Shown in pieces: positions 37,800 through 50,394 of a stretch of DNA of 64,000 bases. Every line of letters starts with the position of its first letter. The first letter of the stretch is position 1. A program made the position numbers and the translations under genes. This stretch comes from Eonycteris spelaea (lineage: Eukaryota > Chordata > Mammalia > Chiroptera > Pteropodidae), in NCBI GenBank assembly GCA_003508835.1, contig PUFA01000105.1, positions 3,844,001-3,908,000 of the forward strand. Reading direction: 5' to 3'. The notes below the pieces were generated by a model. The model made no database searches, was not told where the DNA came from, and was given only the letters and a program-made list of their open reading frames with translations.

Positions 37800-38070
37800 A
37801 TCCTCCATTAGTTGTTTTACCTATTGAAAGACACTTTAATTGCTTGGTGGATGTACTTTTACATTTGTTTTTGTACATATGCAAATCATATATCTTTACA
37901 TTTTTTCCTATCACTATATGCTTTTTACATGTATCAGATTACATTTTCCATAATGTATTGCAACTTGTTTTATAAATCTAGTATGTTGTGGGCACTTTCT
38001 CTATCATACAAAGCTTTCTTCATTCTTTTTAATGAGTGTATACCATTCCTGGACTAGTTTTGCCTAAATT
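37800..38070 (-). repeat. LINE-1 (L1M-like) 3' fragment, antisense
   Basis: 'cattctttttaatgagtgta' with 'taccattcctgga' and the upstream 'catatctttacatttttt' correspond to the reverse complement of an L1M region ('ggaatactatgcagccatta' sense). Strongly diverged. The overlapping 81-codon hydrophobic open frame is not a gene. Confidence 0.45.
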
Positions 38071-39199
38071 GAGATCTCAGTTAGATGGGCACATTTCATG
38101 TGTTCTAAACTTAGTGACAGGCTGAGACAGAATAGGACATTCCAAAATTAAGTAAAGTCGGATGTGATCATAACAATGCAGAGACAAAAGGATGTAGGAA
38201 AGGGATACAGGAGTGGATAAAAAGAATAAGAAGCAGCGTACTTGTGAGAAATGATGAAGGCAGAATTAAAGAGTTTGTAAGTGAATGAGAGGGAATATAA
38301 TAGTAAAAAAAAATGAGGAAATTATGGTAATTAGAGTCTTTAAATGATCATAAATGTCTAATATAGTTATGGAAACACATTTTAAAAGGAGAAGATAAGA
38401 CAAATATGTGGGCTTTAAATATTTATAGAAGTTATAAATGACCTATATTCAGAAAGCAGAAAAATGTTAAGGAAAACAAATTTTGAGAGGTTGATAAGTT
38501 TATATATGTATTTATTTTACCTGAATAAAGATAAAATATAATTTTATAGTTAGTGTTTAAAAATATGAAATGATATGTTACTCAGGAAGATATTGGTCAG
38601 GAACACAATGTAACGTTTGAATTAATTTATTAGTACCAGTATTTATTCTATCCATTTTCAACATTCATACCCTGCCAATGTAATCAGTATTTTTTTCCTA
38701 TCTTTTCATAGCTCAAATAGGGAACAAAGATAAATTTTCTTTTAGGACCTAATGCTGTCCAAAAAAGATTTATTTCTTATGAAATCATCTTCTCCTTAAG
38801 ATGGGACAAAAAGATGGATTGTTTTTTTCCTTCTCCTCCTATCTCTTGAACTTAAGTTTAATCTAAGAAATAGTCATGTGAATAGGAGAGTATGATTCAC
38901 TATTCTTGTAGATACATGGAGACAAGGGCATGTGGAATTTAATAGTGATTTTAATCTTATTTTGTCAGAGAAAATAATTATGTTCCGGGATAGAAAATAA
39001 TAAAACCTAATTCAGAGAAGGTTGGTGTTGGCCCTGACAGCTGTAAAATCACCTGTGGGGGAAAATGATTTCTGAGGTCACAATTACTTTCACTGATATT
39101 CAGGAAACATTGGCTGAGGTTTGGCAGGATTTGTTCTTTGTGGTTAATGCATTATATTAATTATTATTTTTTTTTATTTTTTGTATTTTATGATGCTTT
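38071..39199. other. Unassigned sequence
   Basis: No gene or repeat recognised over 1.1 kb. The purine-rich 38150-38310 part might be an old L2 piece, but this is not supportable. Confidence 0.35.
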
Positions 39200-39715
39200 C
39201 ACTTCTTGAGGCCTTGCTGGCCAGCCTGTGAAAGACTGGCCAGCTCCTCCCATGCTTAGCTACTATCTGGAGATAGCAAACAACTTGCCTGGTACCATTC
39301 CTTTCAGATATAAACCAAACAATTCCAAGCTGTGTACCCAACAGCCTCGTTTTCGAACTCTCACACACCAAGCCAATATTTCCTCTGCCCTAATTCACAC
39401 CAGGGCCAGATACTGGACAACTAGAGACGACCCTATAGCCCAGAGCGAAGCAAAAGTTTTTAAACTACCCAGTTCTACATTGCTCAAACTTGGCTAGCCT
39501 GCCTCACTGTATTCTTTGTGCAAAAACCATAATCCATACTCTGAGCTGTGTTTTCTCATTCATTCCTCTGTCACCCAAAGGACCCTGGTACTTGCCCATG
39601 TGCCCTGCATTTTGTGGCATACCTCTTTCTCCGGGCATTTTAAGTAATAAGCTCTTTTTTCAAAGGCAGTTGTGTCTATGTCTGTCACCTTACCCTACAC
39701 GATTAAAACAAATCT
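39200..39715 (+). repeat. Class I endogenous retrovirus-type LTR (solo or fragment)
   Basis: Composition changes sharply to GC-richer. The 3' part has gammaretrovirus-like LTR layout: 'ttttctcattcattcctctg', 'cccaaaggaccctggtactt', 'cgggcattttaagtaataa' (polyadenylation-type signal), then 'ggcagttgtgtctatg' as the probable R/U5 region. At the 5' side is a perfect 8-bp inverted pair, 'gctggcca' (39216) and 'tggccagc' (39237). No gag, pol or env sequence is adjacent. The exact ends and target duplication are unclear. The open frames of 65-99 codons inside are LTR sequence, not genes. Confidence 0.6.
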
Positions 39716-40264
39716 CAAGTACATCTCAATACGTGTACCAACTTACTGTTTTTCCAGAAATGGCATCTGTTTTGTATAAGAAGATATGAATGAAAACATA
39801 TACTTGGACTCCTTTGCTACTATTCTTGACAGTTGCATTGGGACTAGAGTGTCTTAGCTATTCATTTACAATAAAAGTAGTAAGGCATTGATTTAAAAAA
39901 TGAGAGCTTCTTTAACCTTCACATGTGGAAATATATTTTGAAAAAGGCTGCATCTCGTAATATAATTTCTCTAAATTTTGGAGTCATACATTTATTTCAT
40001 ATTATTTTTTGATAGTTAAAATTTGGAGGAATATCTGACAAACATTAAAGCAATAAAGTTCAGGGTAATTTCGTTTTGCCAGGAACATAGATTCTGCCAA
40101 TTAGAGACTGTATTATTATTGAAATTTAACAAACACAGTTGATTGCTAGGAAATATAACATCCCTGAAATTTGCCCTTTTATATTTTTCTAATCTGTGAG
40201 TCAGTGAAAGTTGATTTTACCAAGCAATCAACATTCTTCAAGATGTTGTGGAAATAAAAATCAT
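39716..40264. other. Unassigned sequence
   Basis: AT-rich DNA with no recognisable element. Confidence 0.4.
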
Positions 40265-40735
40265 ATAAATTACATATTGTTAAGTGAAAAAAGCCAGGTT
40301 GCAGGGCTGCACGCTATATGATTCCAACTATGTGAATTCTGAAAAAAGCCAAAATTATGAAATCAGTAAAAAGATTAGTGGTTGCCAGGGGTCGGGTGGG
40401 AGAGAAGGATAAATAGATGGAGCACAGAAGATTTTAGCGCAGTGAAAATATTCTGTATGATGCTATAATGGTGATTACACATCATTATACCTTCATCCAA
40501 ACCTATAGAATGTACAGCAAGCACCAAGAGAGAACACTAATGTAAACTGCAGACTTTGGGTGATTCTGATGTGTCAGTGCAGGTTGGAACAAATGTACCA
40601 CTCTGGTGGGGGATGTTGATAATGGGGAGGCTGAGTGTAGAAGGCAGGGAGTAGCATATGGACAATCTCTGTACCCTTCTTTCAATTTTGCTGTGAACCT
40701 AAAATCATTCTTAGAAAAAAAGTCTAAAAAAAAAG
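40265..40735 (+). repeat. LINE-1 3' end (L1MB/L1MC-like)
   Basis: 'agtgaaaaaagccagg', 'tgattccaactatgtga', 'agtggttgccaggggtcgg', 'ttctgtatgatgctataatg', 'aacctatagaatgtacagca', 'aatgtaccactctggtgggg' and 'ttgctgtgaacctaaaatc', followed by an A-rich tail, are a near-complete 3' UTR of an older L1M subfamily. Among the best preserved repeats in the window. Confidence 0.85.
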
Positions 40736-40924
40736 AAATCTCCAGAAACTATTTAGCCTAAGACACTGAGGTAATTAAGGGTGTGTGTGTGTGTGTTTTT
40801 TGTGCTGAGTATTTCTTACAACAAAGGAATAATTGGATAATCCAAGGAGTCCTGGCGAATGTAGGAAACCAAACTACTCTAAAGATCTCAACAGCAGTTG
40901 ATGGATATCACTTCTAGATCCTTG
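40736..40924. other. Unassigned, with short (TG)8 run
   Basis: A short TG run lies at 40781-40796, followed by T6. Nothing else seen. Confidence 0.5.
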
Positions 40925-41100
40925 ATGTTCCCAGTGTGGTCTGAGGACTAGTTGCAGCCAGAACACTTGAAAGCTAGTTAAGTATGCAGAATGTCAAGTC
41001 CCATCTCAGACTCACTGCATCTAAATCTGTATTTTAACAAGATCCTCTGGTGATTGGCATGGACTTTAAAGTTTGAAGAGTGCTGCCCTAGATCACAGCC
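40925..41100 (+). repeat. MER5-type hAT transposon
   Basis: 'cccagtgtggtctgaggact', 'ctgcatctaaatctgtattt', 'taacaagatcctctggtgat' and 'agtttgaagagtgctg' correspond to MER5A almost end to end. It is a 170-190 bp non-autonomous hAT-Charlie element. Terminal inverted repeats have decayed. Third copy in the window. Confidence 0.75.
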
Positions 41101-42189
41101 TTTAGTGTGATTCAATTAACACAGTTTTTAGATGTTTATTTTTTAATTGAATTCTGTGGACAATAAATATAACATACCCTACATGTGTTCTGTCTCTTCC
41201 CCCTTTTCTGTACTTCCCCACAAGATACATACACAAATTTGCTTTGGATGATAAAATAAATAAAATGTCAAGAGTCATTTCTTTAGGCTAGGGCCTGGCA
41301 ACATAACAAGTTATATCTACCCAAGATGTTTGGATTAATAGTTCATTAATGTGGTGGTTTATTTGTAAAATGGTTTGCTTTTGTTCATCACTAGTATGTT
41401 GATGTATAGAGATAATTAGAATTGACACTGGCTGAAGTCCCTAGGAAAGAGATAGAGACACAAAAATAAAATTTATTGCAACTGTGAGTATGGCTATTGT
41501 TATGCATAGTTTTGCCTGTGTCTAAATAGTTTAGGGAAAATCACATAAATTAATTTATTTTTCATCGAGTTATAAATAAAACTACGTTTAGTATTCGGTG
41601 ATGCTTCTGGTGCTCTGCATTGTAGGTGTGATACTGTCTTCATGTTCCGATTCTTTTGGGATGACTGTGAATGAAGCTTAGGTTCCTAAAAATCAAAGAA
41701 TTTATATTACTTGGTAGTAGTAAGGTAGATGGGCAGGACACGGATATGGACAATATTTCTTCAGAAGATTCAGGGGAAGGTTGGAATAAAACTCTAACCA
41801 ACAGAGAACTTCAGAGCAGTATAACATTTTCTTAATGTCTCAGTAGCGGAAAAAGATATTAAATGCTGGCGAACATGTTCTAGTATTTGTATGCCTTAAG
41901 GTTATTAAATTTCAAGGTGGCATTCTAACTTACAGCATCTTATCCACTCTGCCACTACCTAATTATAGGTGGTTTGCTAGAGAGGAGATCCTGAGAGGCT
42001 TTGAGATATATTTATTCCTTTTTGGCTGTTTCAGGATGGGTAGTTTTTTATTTTCAGAAAGATAGTTGCTTTGTATTATCCAACAATCTATAAGCCATAG
42101 GGATATTATTTTAGAATATTTGAATGTTAAGAAAACATTTTTTTCATAGTTAGCTATAGCATTACATTCCTTATGTTTTTCATTCTTTT
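41101..42189. other. Unassigned sequence
   Basis: No gene or clear repeat over 1.1 kb. Confidence 0.4.
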
Positions 42190-43795
42190 GTGTAGATCTT
42201 TATATTCACCTGGTATCATTTTTCTTCTGCCTGAAGGATTTCTCTTGATGTATCTTATAGCGTACGTATGCTGTTGATGAATTCCTTTTGCAAGTCTGAA
42301 AAAGTCTTTCACCTTTATTTTTGAAAGGATTTTTCTGGGTAATAAATTCTAAGTGCACAGTTAATTTTTTTTCTTTCAGTACTTTAAAGATATTGCTTCA
42401 TTCAGCTTTGCTCTCATCTTTAGCTTTATTCCTTTTACATGTTTTTTTTAAAAGTTATTTATTTTATCACCGTTTCAAGCAATTTGATTAAATTATGCTT
42501 TTGTGTAACTTTCTTCAAATTTCTTGTGCTTGGAAGTATTGACCATCTCAGATTTGTGGGTTTATAGTTTTCAGATGTTTTAGACAAATTTGGAGTATTA
42601 TTTGTTGAAATAATTTGTCTTTGCTTGCCTCCTTCTAGGCTTTAAATTAATATATATTTGGCTACTGAAGTTGTCTCACAGCTTACAGATACTCTTCTTG
42701 GATTTATTTCTGTATATATTTTTTCTCTGTTTCATTTTGGATAGTATCGATTGCCTTCTTCAAGATTGCTAAACTTTTTCTTCAACAGGCTCTAGTCTAC
42801 TTATTATTCTTCTATTCAGTGTACTTTCATCTCAGACATTGTGATTTTTTATAGCTAACAGATTTATTTAGATGTTTCAGTATCTTTTATGTCTCTTTCA
42901 TACGTTAAATCTATCTTCTTGAAAATATAATAACTTTTTCAATCTTTCCTTTACTGATTTTATCATTTATGTCATATCTGGGTAAACTTTTGGTTGACTA
43001 AATTTTTCATTATGAGCGGTATTTCCTTGTTTCTTCAAATACTTAGTAATTTTTGATTGGATGCCCGACATAGTAAATGTTACCTTGTTGGGTGCTTCAT
43101 ATTTTTATAATTGTAAAAACATACTAAGACTTTGTTCTGGAAGATGCTTAAGTTACTTTAAAACAGCTGGATCCTTCTGTGTCTCATTTTTATTCTGTTA
43201 AGCAGGACCTGAGCAGCATTTAGTCTCAGATTACTTTTCTTCGCGTTTGAAGCAATATCCTTCTAATAGTTTAACTGATGCCCCTCAATCACGTGGTTTT
43301 TCGACCTGGCCTATGGTGAACTTTGGCCACTATTAGCTGAATTCTGTGATATGGTTCTTTCTCTGACTTCAGGTAATTTTCTCACACACATATGCTGATA
43401 AGTTCTCAACTGCATGCCCAGGGGAGACCTTCTGCATTTTTCTGGAGTTGACTCAGTATGTTGCAATCTGTTCTTCAGTATGCTGCCCTGCAAATTCTAG
43501 CCTGCTTTGCGTCTCTGGATCTCCAGATCCATCCTCTTTGACACCAGGAGATCATCTGGCTCTGCTTTGGTTCCCTTTTCTTGCACTGAGGACTGGAAGG
43601 AAGCCTTCTCCAGGCAGAAACCTGTGTTCCTTATAGGGATTATCTTGTTGCACAATTCTCAGAGATTGCCGTCTTCTGTTGCCTAATATCCAATATCTTG
43701 AGAACTGTTGTTTTATATATTAGGTCTTTTTTGTTTGTTTCAGGTAAAAGGGTAAATCTAGTCTCTGTTCATTTATTTTGGACCAAAGAAGAAAT
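42190..43795 (-). repeat. LINE-1 (old L1M) 5' region, antisense
   Basis: A long collinear match to the reverse complement of an L1M 5' end: 'gtctgaaaaagtctttcac', 'cagtactttaaagatattgc', 'tttcttgtgcttggaag', 'cagacattgtgat', 'tttttgattggatgcccgac', 'ttaccttgttgggtgcttca', 'gacctgagcagcatttagtc', 'ctgccctgcaaattctagc' and 'agggtaaatctagtctctgt', which lies close to the 5' terminus of the consensus. The right edge is therefore near the true 5' end and the left edge is the breakpoint. The open frames at 43311-43636 are inside this repeat. Confidence 0.75.
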
Positions 43796-45784
43796 TCTTG
43801 GGTCACTTGAAACCGGTATTCTTTAGTCTTAGTCACTGTTACAGAAACATACAACCTGCATTTCATGATGTTTCTGGTTCTGAGAAGCCACTGAGCTTAT
43901 ATTTCATTAAAGGGCTATTTTTATGAAAGATATCTATGGACCCTTCTATCAATCATAGACTTTTGTCACTTTTTTCTCAACCTCAAATATATTTATGTTC
44001 CTCCCCTTAGATCTTCTATCCTGAACATGTTAAGATCACTTTTATGTCTTTTTCATTGAATTTCCTTATCTGTCATTCTCCCCTTGTGTGTATGCATATA
44101 CCTACCTACTTTTAACTTACCCCAAAGAGATTCCAGGATCCTAATTCACAATAAGAAAAATAATAGGGCAAAGGATTGCATTAGAGTTCCATGTTACTAA
44201 TTTCCGTTCTTTTGAAAAATAAAGAGATTTTATAAGTAAATAGACCAATAGTTAGCTAGCTCATTAGATAATAGGTATAGCACAGCCATCAACACTTCTC
44301 AACGCATCGAACACAAAGTCAAGCTATAAAACTAAATGAGTCATAGGATCTGACATTCTTTACACTCTTTCATTATTTTATTTAAATCTTTGTTATATCC
44401 TGCTGCATACTCATTCTTTCTCTCTGATATCAAACCAGCTTTTAGGATCTTTATTATTTACTGATGCTGTTTTGGGAAAGAATTTTACATGTTCTATCAA
44501 AAAACATAAATCCCTCTACTTTAAACCCAAATTGCCTAATTAACTAGAAGGTAATAATAATGGAAACTGGTAATTAATTATACCATAAAAAGGCCCTACA
44601 ATCCATCATGGAAAAAGAAAAAGGTAAATATAAAATAAATCACTTTGATGAAAGTTCTCTTTCATATATGTCTTCGAGTATGACCATCAGACCTCACACA
44701 GTCCTAAAGTGGGAGTTAAGGTGCTCGATAGGTACATTTGTTTTATAAAACTGGCAAAATTAAGCAACTAGTTTCTTATCTAATTTTTTCTGGGGACCAT
44801 CTTCCCCAAATCCAGTTAAGATGCCTTAAAATGTTCTGAGAAATAGTCTCACATGGAATATTACTCTAAAACAATATTTTAATCAAAAATTGTTATGTAA
44901 AATAAAAATACCAATATTGTACATATTTTGTTAACCATTTGAAACAATTTAGAAAAATAACTTTAAAGGTGGTTTTATTCTTGCTAGATGGGAACAATTA
45001 AGGGTTTACATGATCTTTAATGAAATAAGTATATTTTATTGTGGCAAGTAATACTACTTAAGGTGTGGTTTTTTTTTTCAGGAATATTGTATGTGTGCAT
45101 GTTAAAGAACTAAATATTTTTGATAAAGAATTTAGATCATGGAATTATTTGGAATATGTAATAGCGTAAAGGATTTTTAAAATAATATTACTGAATATAC
45201 TCTGGAAAACATGAACTAATTAAAATGCATTTTATTCATATTTTCAAAAATTATTTTTATAGGTTTTCCAGTTTGTGTATCAATATGTCAGAAATTATAT
45301 AAACTACTAGGTGAGAGACATCAGTTACCTTCAAGTTAAAATGCAAATATGTTCTTTTTCCAAATAACATTTTCCCTGAAAATTGAAACCATTTGTGTTG
45401 TTAGCTAACTTACTCTCATTGAACACATTAAATTATTTATTAGATATAGATAAATAAAAAGTAATTTGGAACTGTTCAAATATCAGCTTGTCTCAGAGTA
45501 ACATATTATTAGAGAGCACAGCTGTTGACAAAATTATACCAGATTGTTAGCTACTGCATCAGTCCAGACGACGGTGCCAAGTTGTAAAGATCGGACCTGT
45601 TAATTAATAGTGTGAAAGACCTCAGATGAAGTCTGTGGAAAGTTTTATTTAAAAATGATCACTTGGGAAAGAGATATAGTTTATAGAAACTTCTTAACAT
45701 TAACTTAAATTTCTGGCAAATTAACTGCAGGGATACATTTCATAATAGCATTCTCTGTTTTCCATTTGACTGCATACAAGACCC
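43796..45784. other. Unassigned sequence
   Basis: About 2 kb of AT-rich DNA with no recognisable gene or transposon. Confidence 0.4.
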
Positions 45785-46300
45785 CTCTTGATTGCGCACC
45801 TGGCCATTGGTATAATCTCATTCCCTGCCTCTCAATACACTTCCCACTCTGGTCCAGTCATATGGGCCTCCTTACTGACATCAACATTCCAAGGACACTC
45901 TCAATGTCTTTATAATCACGGTTCCCTCAACTTGGAGCCCTCTTCCCCCAAATATTCCCATGACTCCTTCCTTTGGCTTTTTTTTCTGCTCAAATGTCAT
46001 CATTTTAACTGTGCCTTCCCTGGCTACCCAAGTTCATTAGCACCTTTGCCTACTCCCAGTTATTCTTGAGCCCTTACATTATTTTTCTTAGTAGCATTTA
46101 ACATACAACATGTTTCATGTTCATTTGTTTACTCATTTATTAACTATTTTCTCTCACCGGAATGTGAACTCAATAGATTAAAGATTTGTTTTATTCACTG
46201 CCGAAACCTCAGCTTCTACTGTGGTCCCTAGCTCTTCTGGGACAATTATTCCATATTTATTAAATGCATACATAAATGAACGAATGAATGAGGAAACAAA
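45785..46300 (+). repeat. L2 (LINE-2) 3' end
   Basis: The L2 3' UTR order is clear: 'ctggccattggtataatctc', 'cacttcccactctggtcc', 'ccctcaacttggagccctct', 'tttttctgctcaaatgtcat', 'gccttccctggctaccca', 'gaatgtgaactcaatagat', 'ttattaaatgcatacataaa' and the terminal 'gaacgaatgaatg', which matches the short tandem repeat end of L2. The 93-codon open frame over it is repeat sequence. Confidence 0.8.
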
Positions 46301-47524
46301 GAACTGTTATCCAGTAAATGCCAAGTCCTAAACTAAAAAGCAGGTGTACAAAAGTTGTTAATATTCATAAGTGTGGAACTAAACACATTCATAATTTATT
46401 CTACAAGGTATTTAACTAGAAGATTTGAAATATTAACCAATATAACAGTATCCTCTTTTGTGGAAGAAAACACTGGATTTTACAGTACTTCCTCTATCCT
46501 TAACCTGTTACTTGGTTCTCACCATGCTACCAGTGTCTCTCTCTTTGTACCTTGCTTCTAGGTTCCGGTCATTCTCTTTCCCAGAAAAACAAACAAACAA
46601 GAACAACAATAACATATAATAACAACATTTAAAAAGAAAAAATAACTTCTTATATATAGTATTTGCCTTTTAATAACCAACTCCCACAAATCAAAAAAAC
46701 CTAAACTCAGATGAATATTTGTGGAATTGTAGATAAAAGTGATTGAGGAGAAAAGCCTAAGTAAAGGCCAGTCCTGCTCTTCCTATTGGTTCTACCTAGC
46801 CTAAAGATACTCTTATGAGTATCATTTCATAGATGTAGGCACATCTGCCTTCAGGAGCCCGCTTCTGCCCACCTTTCTTCAGTTGAATTCTGGATTAGTC
46901 CAACCTCTGAGAGCAGATACCAAGATGCCATTAATATAAAGATTGTATTAAAATGTCCACATGAGAGCAACTTGGGTGGGAGTGAATCAAGGCCGAGAAA
47001 GCATTCAGAATGAGATGCAAAACTTAAACCTAAGTGAAAGAGAAGAAGTTGGGTAGAAGTGTCCCAGGCTGCCTTTGGAAAGAAAGGTCCCCAGAGTCTT
47101 TGAGGATTCTGCAAGCCAAAACTGGCAGAAATCTGTCCTAGTGTTTTGAATGCACTTACCTGATAACTAGACACAGACTGTGTATAGCATGGCCTCAGGG
47201 GAAACCCACTGATGGATTTCAAAGCCTAGCATCTGGGGTCTCTACGGTTATGCTCCCTGTAATTAGAGGTCTACACAATGTGCGCTCATGGTCACAACTG
47301 CTCCTCTGCAAAATTATCCATTTGTTTCTGTCTTTTCTTTTGGACTCTACACTTCTATAGCCCTGAGTCAAGTCTTGTTGTATCCAGAGAAACTAGCCCA
47401 TGGTAGATCAGATGTTTTCTTAGTGAATAACTGATATCCATAATCATCAAGACTCTCTCATCCTCTGTTTTTCATTGTGTCCCAAGGAACATTGACATGA
47501 ATTTGAGAATTAGTATGAATGGAA
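46301..47524. other. Unassigned; GC-richer part at 46750-47260
   Basis: A 123-codon antisense open frame (46851-47222) is among the longest in the window. It has no start context, domain or splice structure that I can support, and its DNA has the texture of an old LTR or ERV segment. I do not call a gene. Confidence 0.3.
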
Positions 47525-47705
47525 TTCACACAAGGGCTGCATAGTGTGGCCGTCGAGAACCAAACCACTGAAGTCAGAGGTGTGGGTTCCTCTTGCTCTT
47601 GATAAGTGACCTTGAGTGAATCTCATAACCCAAATAATCTTTCATTTCCCATCTTCAAAACTGGGTGAAGGGTGCTTCCTTAATTAAATGCTGTCTGTAG
47701 CAACT
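47525..47705 (+). repeat. MIR SINE
   Basis: 'gtcagaggtgtgggttcct', 'gataagtgaccttgagtgaa', 'ctttcatttcccatcttcaa' and 'aactgggtgaagg' follow the MIR core in order. Confidence 0.7.
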
Positions 47706-50394
47706 AAAAAAGTTAGTTTATTATCACATCGACAACAAGATACATCTCTCATTATCTAGTTTAATATCTTAGCAAAGCACCAAAGGAGGAAAATGAATAT
47801 ACAACTGTAATGACTATGCATCTCAATGAGAAACCATCAAGAAAATCATGGTGGCCGAATTGATGTGGCTATGTACTTTTCGTATGTCTGGTTTTAGTTG
47901 GAGACATGATTTAACATCAGGAACCTATCATACACATTAGCAAACTAATATTTGTAAGAACAAATCCCCCATCTTGCTTTAAAATATGAGGCCTCCAGAT
48001 CTATGTCATTTTTTTTTTTTTCTATCAAGTCTTGTAGGAAGTTGATTCTTTCTTTGCTGGGTCACTTTTTGAACCTTCTACCCATCTCCACTGCTTTCTA
48101 GAACTGGCTTAAATTTAGTATTGACTCATGTTTTAAGATCACGTGGCCTTGCAACCGAAATAATCCTGAAACACAAACACAAACCAGCCGACATCTCTTC
48201 TTTCATGATGTTGACTTACAAATTTCAATTTTACTGCTTATCCACCAAGTACCATTTTATAGTTACATTTGATTGCTCCACATTTCGTCTTAACTATAAC
48301 TTTGTGGAGCCAATTTTATTATCCTATTTTTATTCACTGATGGCCATTAATATTCTTGTGGTTTCGCGAGCTTATATGGTTTTTAAATAAAACAAATAAG
48401 CTAGCATAAAGAATTATGAACAAAAACACTAAAAAAAATTTCTATAGGTCCTTGTAACCAAATTTCTTGTCTAATATATATAGTATCCAAGCAATTCCTT
48501 TCCCCAAGTGAATACATTTAGTCTATATGCTTTATTAAAGCAGTGTGCTACATCATGTTAATTAAGCAAACATTCTTTTAATTTTTATCATGATAGAAAA
48601 TGTAACAAGGATAGTAGGACAGCGTACCATGGCATGTAAAGATTTAAATACAGTATAAACACAACTAACTGGGTAGCCTGAAGATTCTTATGATGTTCTG
48701 ACTTCCCATTTTAACTTTGCGAAGAAAAATTAATGAAATATGTTCGATGTTCTCTTCTTGTGAAATGATGCCGGTAAAGTCAGTGTTCTTTCTCCTTCAA
48801 AAAGTATTAATATGCTTTCAGTGCTTATTATGTTTAAGCCCAAGCAACAAATGGAGTCAAGTAGATTTTTACTTTTCAGTGCCACAGATGGCTTTATTTT
48901 TACTTGGATTTAAAGTATCATATTAGAGTGACCCAGGCAACATCCAACCTCATAAATCTTCATAGCCAATATCTATGTATCCTATAAAAACTCAGTTTAG
49001 TCTGTTTTAATTACATTTAATTAGACATTTAACATCTTTCAGTAGACAGAAATCTAGATTGAAAGGCACTAATAGTATTTTTACCTATAAAGTAATAGAA
49101 ACAATAAATATGTATTCAGTGTGATTTATTTTCAAGCAAGAAAGAGTTGAGTCAGCTATACTAGGTTTGAAATAGCCCAGCAAAAGACTAGCAAAGAAAA
49201 TTGAGAGTTTCTGATATAAGGAAATATATATAAGCTGAAGATCAAAAAGGAGCATCAAAGAACAAGGGGGGTTATGTACAAGAAGCTGAGGGTCATTTCA
49301 GAACAAAAAAGTAAAAGTCAGTTAATCAGTAAGAAGAAAAGAAAACAAACAGTGCTTTTAAGGATGGAAATTTAAGTTGAAAGCAAGACAAAATTGGAGA
49401 GACTTTTTTGAACTCCCTATTAGCTGATTGCCTTTTCTCAAAATATTTTGATCAAAGCAACTTATTCCAGTTTAAACAAAAACTCTTAGTTTATTACAGA
49501 TCGTACAGGAAATTATTTTGATGTTGATGATTTATATTCTTAGATAAATACAAAAGTTTAAAATGACTCTGATATTTTATTGTAGATAAGTTTGCTGATG
49601 TTCAAGGAAAGACTGACATTAAATTATTAGTCATGGGCAAAGGAACAAAGTAAAATCTCAGGACTGAGATATAGTCAATGAAGATAGATATTTTTCATCT
49701 AAGAAGCTTAGGACATAAAATAGCCTCAACGATATTTAAAAGGTGCCGTTTACTTGAAGAGGATGTATTTTATTTTCTTTAGTTTTGATAGGTAATATAT
49801 TCTTAAATTACAAAATAATAAATGAATTGAAACATAAACATTTTGAAAAAGTCTCTACAACATTTGCACTCCAATTTCCCAGTTCTAGCCTTCAAAAGCC
49901 ATCAACATCAGCTTACTTATATCGTGTCTATATACTATATGTACTAAAGATAGATACTGTCCTTTGTACAAATTTCTACCTTTCTCTCCTTTGAAAGCTT
50001 CTTGCGTCAGAAGGATCTGGAAGGTATTGCTTCAAAAACAGGCCTCAGCCTTCAGTGTAACCGGATTTATTTTCTCCTCATTCAGACTCAGTTAAACATC
50101 ATGATTATGTGGCTCTCATCAATAAAAGCAGTGATAAAAGTTGGAGCCTTTTATAGACCAGGATGGTTGGCTGAAAATACAGAGCCTTGTCATGTTCTGC
50201 ATTACAACTGTTTAATCCTTCTCTATCGTATATTTACTGCCCCTCCTCCACCCTCAAGCTGTCCATGGCGATCAGACTATGATTCTTCTTCATTGTCATC
50301 TTAACACGTGCTTCTGCTTCTCTCCTGAGTTGGAGCCTCTTTTCTGGGTGCCATGTACACCCATTCCAGTGTTTGCTCCCTTGGGTTAATGCTG
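47706..50394. other. Mostly repeat-free unassigned sequence
   Basis: About 2.7 kb without a recognisable transposon or gene. Open frames of 65-100 codons (48121-48390, 48717-48926, 49785-50304) have no family resemblance. A hairpin with an 8-bp perfect stem, 'gctccaca' and 'tgtggagc', lies at 48275-48310 and is extended by 'attg' and 'caat' around one bulged C. Confidence 0.35.

Noticed and set aside
39174..39789. Three open frames of 65-99 codons
   Set aside because: They fall in or next to a class I ERV-type LTR, which is non-coding; the translations resemble no retroviral protein.
46851..47222. 123-codon antisense open frame in GC-richer DNA
   Set aside because: No recognisable domain, no splice signals in suitable positions and no codon bias I can point to; an old LTR or chance frame is more likely.
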